From positions 1-8,273 of the forward strand of contig LKMM01000098.1 in NCBI GenBank assembly GCA_001563885.1: a stretch of 8,273 bases of DNA, read 5' to 3'. Every line of letters starts with the position of its first letter. Within the stretch, counting starts at the first letter, position 1. Of this stretch, positions 1 through 5,900 are shown piece after piece. Below the pieces are notes generated by a model. That model worked only from the letters and a program-made list of their open reading frames with translations, did no database searches and was not told where the DNA came from. A program made the translations under genes and the position numbers. This stretch comes from Natrialbaceae archaeon B1-Br10_E2g27 (GTDB lineage Archaea > Halobacteriota > Halobacteria > Halobacteriales > Natrialbaceae).

Positions 1-120
1 AGCGCGGCAGAATACCGCGCTCTCCTCACTAAACTTTTTGAGCAACTTACAACTCGGCTGAGCTTTGCAGCCTCATGGATTGACGAGTTCCTTGGTGAAT
101 ACCTTCAGAAGTTACGCTAG
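1..120 (+). pseudogene. C-terminal end of an unidentified reading frame (39 codons)
   Basis: An open frame enters from the left edge and stops with TAG at 118-120. The 39 visible residues, beginning SAAEYRALLTKLFEQL and ending FLGEYLQKLR, look alpha-helical and are not strongly acidic, unlike the typical host proteins further right. I do not recognise the family. The frame abuts transposase homology within about 10 nt of its own stop, so it could be the tail of a second transposase that interrupted the IS630 copy, or the end of a host gene next to an insertion. Only the C-terminus is visible and the coding status is uncertain. Confidence 0.3.
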
Positions 121-644
121 GCACTACACCGGGAGCGGTCGCTCGAACTGATCATCACTACGAGCGCAACGGGACCCGGATGCTTCACGTGGCGAGTGAA
201 CCGTTGACTGGTCAGTGTAGCCTTCACGTGACGGAACGACGGCGGACATGTGAGTGGATCGACTGCATGGTAGCGATCAGTGACGACTACCCGGATGCGG
301 ACTGCATCCGGGTCGTCTTGGACAACCTTAGCACGCACAATCCGGCTGCATTCTACCGGTTTTTCCCACCCGAGAAAGCACGCGAGTATCTTGATCGGTT
401 CGAGTTCTACTACACGCCCACGCACGGAAGTTGGCTGAATATGGCCGAACTCGTCTGGAGTTCGCTTCAGACCCAGTGTCTCAACCACCGAATTCCCGAC
501 GCAGCGACCCTCCAGTCGGAGGTCGCTGCGTGGGAGGCTGAGCGCAATGAGTTAGATGTCACAATCAATTGGCAATTCACGAACGAGGACGCTCGAACGA
601 AACTACACCGGCTCTATCCGACTATTGAGGAGGTCGAAAGCTAG
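120..644 (+). pseudogene. IS630-family transposase, N-terminally truncated remnant
   Basis: This is the C-terminal DDE catalytic part of an IS630-type transposase. The in-frame opening begins at 99 after a TGA, and recognisable family sequence starts near 126-131 (PG.....D..YERNGT), before the first Met codon at 180. Counted from that Met, the second catalytic Asp is D48 in VVLDNLSTH and the catalytic Glu is E90 in SWLNMAE. The family tail follows (IPD..TL, AAWE..RN, W.FT.EDAR.KL..LYP). The N-terminal helix-turn-helix region and the first catalytic Asp, which in relatives lies in a C(M/V)DE motif shortly before the YERNGT segment, are missing, so the protein cannot be catalytically complete. 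Clean termination at 642-644 argues for an intact 3' end. It is convergent with the HD gene. The family call is firm; whether the truncation came from deletion or insertion is unknown. Confidence 0.85.
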
Positions 645-665
645 TCACTCGACGGTTGGGAAGGT

Positions 666-755
666 ACTAGTGCTTTGGCAAGCCTGAACTGATGGGTCGA
701 ACCAGTCGGTGGGTGTCGGTTCGACACATCAGTCGACGCTTGGCGGAGTACTAGT
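666..755. repeat. 90-nt imperfect palindrome (possible IS-end/MITE or bidirectional terminator)
   Basis: Arms 666-703 and 718-755 are symmetric about 710.5, leaving a 14-nt loop. Of 38 opposed positions I count 30 Watson-Crick pairs, 3 G-T pairs and 5 mismatches. The outermost ACTAGT pairs with ACTAGT, the middle arm 688-694 with 727-733, and the inner GTCGAACC (696-703) with GGTTCGAC (718-725). It lies 21 nt after the transposase stop, and its right arm ends on the last base of the HD gene's stop codon. It is either a small non-autonomous element or IS-end derivative related to the IS630 remnant, or a hairpin serving convergent transcription units. The palindrome is directly visible; its role is inferred. 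Confidence 0.7.
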
Positions 756-1570
756 TAGAGTTCAATTCGTTCGACCAGTTGTTCGCGGTTTTCGTTCGTG
801 TTGACCGCAACGATGCGAATCTCGTCTTCGAGTCCCGAGCCACGGAGTTTTGCTTTCAACAGATTATCGACCTGATAGACACCTGCTGCATTGTTCATCG
901 CAATCTCGACCATCACCGGCCGGTTCTCGCCTTCATGCAAGGAGACGCTCTCAATTGCCTGACTCGAGAGCGTATTGATGCCACGACCGCCGTGTTCGTA
1001 GGGGATCCGCGAGCGTCCACGCTCCATATCGAGGGCATCAGCAACACGAATCACGCCGGCTTCGGTCGTCAACGGTGTCTCTGCACGATGGTGGCAAAGA
1101 ATCGCATGGAGCACCTCGCCTTTTACCCGTACCGTCTCTGCAACGTCGTAAAACTCGGGCAGAATTCGATCGAGCACGTCCGCAGCGAGCGGGATCGAGT
1201 AGTAGGCGTGGTCGTCCCGGTGGACGACGTGGCCGATGTCGTGGAGGGTTGCGGCAAGGGCGATGATCACTGACTCGTCTTCTTCCTCGAGTCCTTGTTG
1301 CCGTGCGCCGTTGAAATCGATGTCGCTGGCTTTCAACAGATCGTACAAACAGAGCGCCCGGTTGCGAACGATCTCGATGTGTTTGGTGCCGTGATCGTTA
1401 TATCGCATCCGATCGACGGCGTTTATGTTCTGGGCCTCGAGATAGACGGTAATCTCCTCGTCGGCATCGATGAACTCGAGGACGGCATTGAGTTTTTCAT
1501 CGGGAAAGTTGTGGCGTGCGTCGGGATCGTAGACACGGCGGGAGTCATCGCCGGCGGCTGCTTCGCTCAT
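755..1570 (-). CDS. HD-domain metal-dependent phosphohydrolase family protein
   Basis: The protein has 271 aa from the ATG at 1570-1568. A GTG at 1585-1583 would add five residues; I chose the ATG because nothing upstream favours the GTG. It belongs to the HD superfamily of metal-dependent phosphohydrolases. Visible ligand candidates in order are NDHGTKH (H60 and H64), the HD doublet in TLHDIGH (H110-D111), H155, the CHH pair H160-H161, and VADALDMERG (D178, with D181 nearby). The C-terminal ~80 residues (VMVEIAMNNAAG onwards) form a separate small domain ending in VERIEL. No membrane segment or signal peptide is seen, so it is probably cytoplasmic. The substrate cannot be read from sequence; nucleotide phosphates are typical for the superfamily. 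It lies 60 nt downstream of the peroxiredoxin gene on the same strand. Its stop codon touches the 666-755 palindrome. Confidence 0.85.
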   Translation of the reverse strand: MSEAAAGDDSRRVYDPDARHNFPDEKLNAVLEFIDADEEITVYLEAQNINAVDRMRYNDHGTKHIEIVRNRALCLYDLLKASDIDFNGARQQGLEEEDESVIIALAATLHDIGHVVHRDDHAYYSIPLAADVLDRILPEFYDVAETVRVKGEVLHAILCHHRAETPLTTEAGVIRVADALDMERGRSRIPYEHGGRGINTLSSQAIESVSLHEGENRPVMVEIAMNNAAGVYQVDNLLKAKLRGSGLEDEIRIVAVNTNENREQLVERIEL

Positions 1571-1595
1571 AGTGTCTACGTCCACACCAGTCGAG

Positions 1596-1600
1596 AAAAA
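1596..1600 (-). terminator. Possible T-run terminator after the peroxiredoxin gene
   Basis: Read on the minus strand, the 60-nt gap between the peroxiredoxin stop and the HD start contains GCGTTTTTC with five consecutive T. Archaeal intrinsic termination often uses such U-runs without a strong hairpin. The run is short, so it may be partial or meaningless, and read-through into the HD gene is possible. Confidence 0.25.
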
Positions 1601-1630
1601 CGCTGTGGCGTCCCGCGCAGGGTGTAGTCG

Positions 1631-2107
1631 TTATGCCGTCGAGTCGACTGCGGCTTCGACTTCGTCGTATTCTGGTTCGACGCCCGGGTCATCACTGACC
1701 CACGCATAGGTAATCTCGCCGTCGCCGTCGACGACAAACACCGATCGCTTGGCGACATCGTAGACGCCCAGATCGGCGAAATCCATCGCGAGGTCGTAGG
1801 CGTCGACGATTTCGCCGTTCAGATCACTGATCAGACCAAATTCGAGGTCGTTCTGGTCGCGGAACTCGTTGAGTGTAAACGGCGAGTCGCGGCTAATGCC
1901 GTACACTGTCGCGTCGAGTTCGTCGAATACCGAGAGACGATCCTGGAACGCACACATCTCGGCAGTACAGACGCTCGTAAACGAACCGGGGAAAAAGGCA
2001 AGCACGAGCGGCGCTTCCTCGAGGCGGTCTGAAAGCGTAAACGACTCGATATCGCCGGTAGCAACCGGGGCGGTAAAGATTGGTGCAGTATCTCCTGTTT
2101 CGGGCAT
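1631..2107 (-). CDS. Peroxiredoxin, BCP/PrxQ type (AhpC/TSA fold)
   Basis: The protein has 158 aa from the ATG at 2107-2105 (MPETGDTAPIF). It reduces hydroperoxides with thiol electrons in the cytoplasm. The thioredoxin-fold peroxiredoxin motif FFPGSFTSVCTAEMC is present, with peroxidatic Cys47 preceded by T44 and a second Cys52 five residues on. That spacing matches the resolving Cys of the alpha-2 BCP/PrxQ class. A conserved SRDSPF segment follows, and a C-terminal D-rich strand (FVVDGDGEITYAWV) completes the fold. The open frame continues upstream but that extension (about 75 residues) lacks the acidic family character, and a GAAAGGA ribosome-binding-like sequence lies just 5' of the chosen ATG. 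It is divergent from tatA and upstream of the HD gene. A redox-responsive control is plausible given the palindromes in its leader. Confidence 0.93.
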   Translation of the reverse strand: MPETGDTAPIFTAPVATGDIESFTLSDRLEEAPLVLAFFPGSFTSVCTAEMCAFQDRLSVFDELDATVYGISRDSPFTLNEFRDQNDLEFGLISDLNGEIVDAYDLAMDFADLGVYDVAKRSVFVVDGDGEITYAWVSDDPGVEPEYDEVEAAVDSTA

Positions 2108-2116
2108 TGAGCCATC

Positions 2117-2148
2117 CTTTCGGGCAGGCCCGAAAGAACGTTTCGTTC
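2117..2148 (-). promoter_or_regulatory. Two adjoining palindromes in the peroxiredoxin leader
   Basis: Palindrome A is CTTTCGGGCAGGCCCGAAAG (2117-2136), with perfect 8-bp arms around a 4-nt centre. Palindrome B is GAACGTTTCGTTC (2136-2148), with perfect 5-bp arms around TTT, and shares base 2136 with A. They begin 9 nt upstream of the start codon and lie downstream of the proposed TATA box. They could therefore be operator sites just after the transcription start, or an RNA hairpin that partly covers the GAAAGGA ribosome-binding-like sequence. The symmetry is directly visible; function is inferred. Confidence 0.4.
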
Positions 2149-2182
2149 GCGGTACATTCAGACGACGAGTGAGAGTTGACCA

Positions 2183-2192
2183 GCTTATAAGC
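2183..2192 (-). promoter_or_regulatory. TATA-like element for the peroxiredoxin gene
   Basis: GCTTATAAGC is the best TATA-like sequence between the divergent genes on the minus-strand side. With a usual archaeal spacing of about 27 nt, transcription would start near 2160, giving a leader of roughly 50 nt that contains both palindromes at 2117-2148. The element is itself a perfect 10-bp palindrome and so could be read in either direction. Confidence 0.45.
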
Positions 2193-2265
2193 GAGACAGA
2201 AGGATTCAGACGGCCGCATTTGGTCGCTAACGGAGCATTTGATGACTCTCGGCTAGCTATGCGGT

Positions 2266-2280
2266 CCAAAAAGGTTATAA
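2266..2280 (+). promoter_or_regulatory. BRE/TATA promoter of tatA
   Basis: An A-rich BRE-like stretch (CCAAAAAGG) runs into TTATAA at 2275-2280. The first base of the tatA ATG is 28 nt after the last TATA base, so transcription would start close to or at the start codon, which fits a leaderless or nearly leaderless haloarchaeal mRNA. Confidence 0.6.
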
Positions 2281-2307
2281 TTGCCAGCGGGTAAGCCACG
2301 CATAGAG

Positions 2308-2604
2308 ATGGTAGCCGCAACCGCACTTGCACCGATGATTATCCCCGGGGTACCTGGGGGTCCGGAACTACTGATCATCCTTTTCATCGCCATCTTGCTG
2401 TTCGGGGCGAACAAAATCCCGAAACTAGCTCGTTCGACGGGCGAGGCGATGGGCGAATTCCAGAAAGGACGTGAAAAGGTCGAAACGGAACTCGAGGAGA
2501 TGCGCGAGACGGGTGATTACGACGATCTGGACGAGGAAGGCGACGACTTCGTCGACACCGAACCCGTTACCGCAGACGAGGAGGCCGAGACTGAATCTAA
2601 CTGA
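2308..2604 (+). CDS. tatA: Sec-independent protein translocase subunit TatA
   Basis: The protein has 98 aa and is the pore-forming or membrane-weakening subunit of the twin-arginine translocase, which exports folded proteins across the cytoplasmic membrane. The order is classic TatA: a short N-terminus with a Gly-Pro-Glu entry (GGPE, E20), one transmembrane helix (about 20-33, LLIILFIAILLF), the FG.NKIPKLAR hinge (about 32-42), an amphipathic helix (TGEAMGEFQKGREKV), and a strongly acidic tail from about residue 59. The ATG at 2308 is chosen over an in-frame TTG at 2281 because it sits at the TATA-predicted transcription start and gives the normal TatA N-terminus. Other tat genes are not in this window. 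The tRNA gene begins 10 nt after its stop. Confidence 0.93.
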   Translation: MVAATALAPMIIPGVPGGPELLIILFIAILLFGANKIPKLARSTGEAMGEFQKGREKVETELEEMRETGDYDDLDEEGDDFVDTEPVTADEEAETESN

Positions 2605-2614
2605 GTCTTTTTCA

Positions 2615-2687
2615 GGGCGTGTGGCCTAGCGGAGAGGGCAGAAGGTTCCTAACCTTCTGATCGCGGGTTCGAATCCCGTCACGCCCG
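2615..2687 (+). tRNA. tRNA-Arg (anticodon CCT)
   Basis: A full cloverleaf folds over 73 nt. The acceptor stem pairs GGGCGTG (2615-2621) with CACGCCC (2680-2686), with discriminator G2687. The D stem pairs GCCT (2624-2627) with GGGC (2636-2639), including one G-T pair. The anticodon stem pairs GAAGG (2641-2645) with CCTTC (2653-2657), with loop TTCCTAA giving anticodon CCT (2648-2650), which reads AGG as Arg. The T arm is 2663-2679 with loop TTCGAAT. No CCA is encoded and no intron is present. The region 5' of it has no TATA-like element but does have five T at 2608-2612, so it may be processed from a tatA transcript. Confidence 0.97.
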
Positions 2688-2732
2688 TTATCGTACACGG
2701 GCGTGATCGAGCGTCAGCGAGGTCGATAACGG
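2680..2732. repeat. Two nested inverted repeats starting in the tRNA 3' end
   Basis: The tRNA 3' acceptor plus discriminator CACGCCCG (2680-2687) is perfectly complementary to CGGGCGTG (2698-2705), with a 10-nt loop. A second pair, CCGTTATCG (2685-2693) and CGATAACGG (2724-2732), is a perfect 9-bp inverted repeat. The two pairings share bases and are mutually exclusive. GGGCGTG at 2699-2705 also repeats the tRNA 5' acceptor strand. They could influence tRNA 3' maturation or termination, or be a remnant of rearrangement at a tRNA gene. Confidence 0.5.
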
Positions 2733-2897
2733 ACCGTGGGAGAGTCGACCCATCCAAGATGTTGCGTTTGTCGGTTTTGCCGTCGAGCCCAGATACTGTC
2801 AAAAGATTAATATAATTGCAGGTTCGCCGTAGGCCTGTTTGCACTTCTTAGCCAGTCATATTAGTACAGCAGCGTTCGTTTCTGGGAGCAGTCCGTC

Positions 2898-2922
2898 GGG
2901 CGTTCCGCCCCGTATATATAAT
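2898..2922 (+). promoter_or_regulatory. Promoter of the pilB-pilC operon
   Basis: TATATATAA at 2913-2921 is the strongest TATA box in the 2688-2972 gap. It predicts a start near 2942-2946 and a leader of about 30-40 nt. A 5-bp palindrome, GGGCGTTCCGCCC (2898-2910), lies directly upstream where a regulator or TFB-adjacent factor could bind. A weaker AT-rich patch lies at 2806-2817. Apart from these and the tRNA-linked repeats, I see no gene in this gap. Confidence 0.55.
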
Positions 2923-2981
2923 TATCAAAGATGGTAACCGGCACATGAATTTTTTGAAGGCTGGCAACCAGTGTGAATTCA

Positions 2982-5900
2982 ATGGCTATTAACGAGGTCG
3001 ACGAGTCAGATGCCGGAGGCTTTTCTGGTGGGGAGGCATCCGACTTTACAGCGGACGATGGGCACGACGAACCAACAGAGGTGGGTTCGGAAACGACCGT
3101 CCGAGTCGGCGAGTACTCCTGGGCGGATTTTCTGGATGAACACGGCTACGATAGTGAGGCGTCGACACTCGAGTCAGCGGTCCCTGAACACGAAGAGCAA
3201 CTCGCACTCGATACTGACGATGTACTGTCGAAGATCCACACACCAGAGGAAATACAGTCAACCGTCTCAGCCGCGAAGGATGCGGCGACGACGCTGAACG
3301 AACTCGTCGAGAACCGAACCGTTTCCGTACAGGAGGAGTTAGACGAAGACGAGTTCTTCTCGAACCCCGATGGTACGACGACTGTTACCAACCGCTACGA
3401 CCTCGAGAAGGCCGTCCCAGATACAAAGAAACGGTACTTTCGAGAGGTCGAACGCTACTGGGTCAACAAGCCCTACGCCTACGTGGTCATTTTCCATTCG
3501 GAGAAAGAAAATGAAAAGAAATACTACGTCATCGAACCGTACCTGAACGAAATCGAGACCGAAGTGACAGACTTCTTGTCCGGAAAGCTCCGGACGGCGA
3601 TCAAGTACTCCGAGCAAGGAGTCAAAGAGAACACGAGTGAGGATGGACGTCGGTCGGTTATCGAATCTGAAACCCGACGGCTACTCAAACGGTATGACCT
3701 CTTCGATAAGAGTGCTACCGCATCCGGGTCTGGCCTACTCTCATCGTTTAAATCAGCGCTGGATAGTGACTCGGACGACGAAACCGACGATGAGGATTCA
3801 CAAACGAGCGAACTCCGCGGGATTTCGGCCCGGCCGGAGCCGGTTATTCTGGCGGAAGACCCCGATACGCTTACCGAGTATCAGGTCGAAAAGCTGTTGT
3901 ACTTGCTGAAACGTGATTTCATCGGCTACGAGCGTATCGATGGAATCAAACACGACATCAACGTCGAGGACATCTCCTGTGACGGCTACAATTCGCCGGT
4001 GTTCGTCTACCATTCAGAGTACGAACAGATTATCTCCAACATCTATCACGGTGAAGACGAACTCGATGATTTTGTCGTCAAACTCGCCCAGCGGTCCGGA
4101 AAAGGAATCAGCAAGCGCCTCCCACAGGTCGACGCGACACTGCCCGATGGGTCTCGTGCACAGTTGACGCTCGGAAAGGAAGTCTCCGATCACGGGACCA
4201 ACTACACGATTCGACAGTTCAAAGACGTTCCGTTCACACCGATCGACCTCATCAACTGGAATACGTTTAGCTTGGATGAGATGGCGTTTCTCTGGCTCGC
4301 TATCGAAAATCACAAGAGCCTGATCTTCGCCGGCGGTACTGCATCCGGGAAGACCACCTCGCTAAATGCCGTCTCGATTTTCATCCCGAGTAGCGCGAAA
4401 ATCGTCTCAATCGAGGACACACGCGAGGTCGAACTGCCCCAGCGAAACTGGATTGCAAGCGTCACCCGACCATCGTTTACTGACGACGAACAAGGTGACG
4501 TCGACGAGTTCGACCTCCTCGAGGCTGCACTCCGTCAACGACCGGATTACATCGTCATGGGTGAGATCCGCGGTGAAGAAGGGCGAACGCTGTTTCAGGT
4601 CATGTCGACCGGCCACACGACGTATACGACGTTCCACGCCGACTCCGTCGACGAGGTGTTAAAGCGGTTTACGACGGATCCGATCAACGTCTCGAAGACC
4701 ATGTTCACGGCGTTGAACCTCGTCTCGATTCAGACCCAGACTCGAGTTCAAGGCAAGAAGGTTCGCCGAAACAAGTCCCTGACCGAAATCAACCACTACG
4801 AGGCCGAACACGACGAAATCAACGTCCAGGACGTCTACCAGTGGCAGGCCGAAACCGACGAATTCCTCAAAATGGGGGATTCGAATACCCTAGAAGAGAT
4901 TCGCTTCGACCGCGGATGGAGTGTTGACAAACTCGAGACGGAGTTGTTCAAACGCGAGGTCATCCTGGCGTATCTCATCAAAAACGAACTCAACACCTAC
5001 GCCGAGGTTGCAGCAACAGTGCAGGCGTTTATCAACGATCCAGAGACAATTCTTACGCTCATCGCAAACGGCCAGCTAGAAGAGAGTCTCGAGGATCTTC
5101 GCGAGATGGAGAGTGTGTTGATCGACGTCGATCCGGAAAAAGAGGAACTCGTTCCCCGTCCAGACCCGACGACAGAGACGTACAATCTGTCGATGAACAT
5201 CCTCGACCGGGCAGAAGAATCGCTCTTCGAGGAGTACCGAGGTGAAGTTCCAAGCGGACTCGCAAGCGCCCTCGGTGACATTGACTCCGAGGAACCGATC
5301 GAAGTCGATGGCGACGACTCGCCGTTCGATTTCGGAACTGAAGGGGGCGTTGACAGTTGGCAGATAGACGATTCCGATCCGGTCACGTCGGATGCAGACA
5401 GCAACCAGCAGATGTGGGAGCCAAGCGAGGCTGGTTTCGAAACCGCCGAAGCGGGCGAGAGCGGGATAGATATCGATGGGCAACCAGAGGCCGAATCGCT
5501 CGAGGACGATCTTCAGGAACCTACCGGCACGGACTCAATCCAGGCAGACACCGAAGAGTTGAACGCGCTCTTTGACGACATGGGTGGAACGTTAGAAACG
5601 ATCGAGGAACCCTCGCCGGACGACGCGTCCGAACACACGACGGCGTTTTCTGAGGATGAAATAGATGCGATGTTCGACCCAGGCTCGGACGACGACTCAT
5701 CAGTCGATTTCGAAACGGCGCTTGAACAAGAGGACAACTCGAGTACGAGAGACGCAGAATCCCAACAACACTCCGACGATACAGAGACAACGACCAAGCC
5801 AGCAGATCCGGACGGAACTGCCAGTGAACCGAAAAAGACCGCTGATGAGATTTCTATCGATTCCGAAGAGTCTACAGAGGCTGAACCGATAGAGCCGGCA

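Noticed and set aside
779..1273. 164-codon plus-strand ORF opposite the HD gene
   Set aside because: It is antisense to a gene with a full set of HD motifs, has no family features, and long antisense frames are common in high-GC haloarchaeal genes.
1831..2157. 108-codon minus-strand ORF overlapping the peroxiredoxin in another frame
   Set aside because: The product is rich in Arg, Ser and Cys and lacks the acidic haloarchaeal composition, and the overlapping frame carries the clear peroxiredoxin motifs. Only its ATG is noted as a leader oddity.
2281..2307. TTG start extending TatA by nine residues
   Set aside because: It would lie directly after the TATA box, upstream of the predicted transcription start, and gives an abnormal TatA N-terminus.
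2626..2844. Minus-strand 72-codon ORF ending in VTGFEPAIRRLGTFCPLR
   Set aside because: Its C-terminus is the antisense translation of the tRNA-Arg gene, a familiar false ORF; no promoter or family support.
2930..2942. 13-bp match GATGGTAACCGGC also found at 7453-7465 in pilC
   Set aside because: A single 13-bp match in 8 kb is about what chance gives, and the second copy is ordinary coding sequence.
5513..5797. Long serine-rich antisense frames opposite the pilB tail
   Set aside because: They mirror the Asp/Glu/Ser codon repeats of the sense strand and show no independent start signals.
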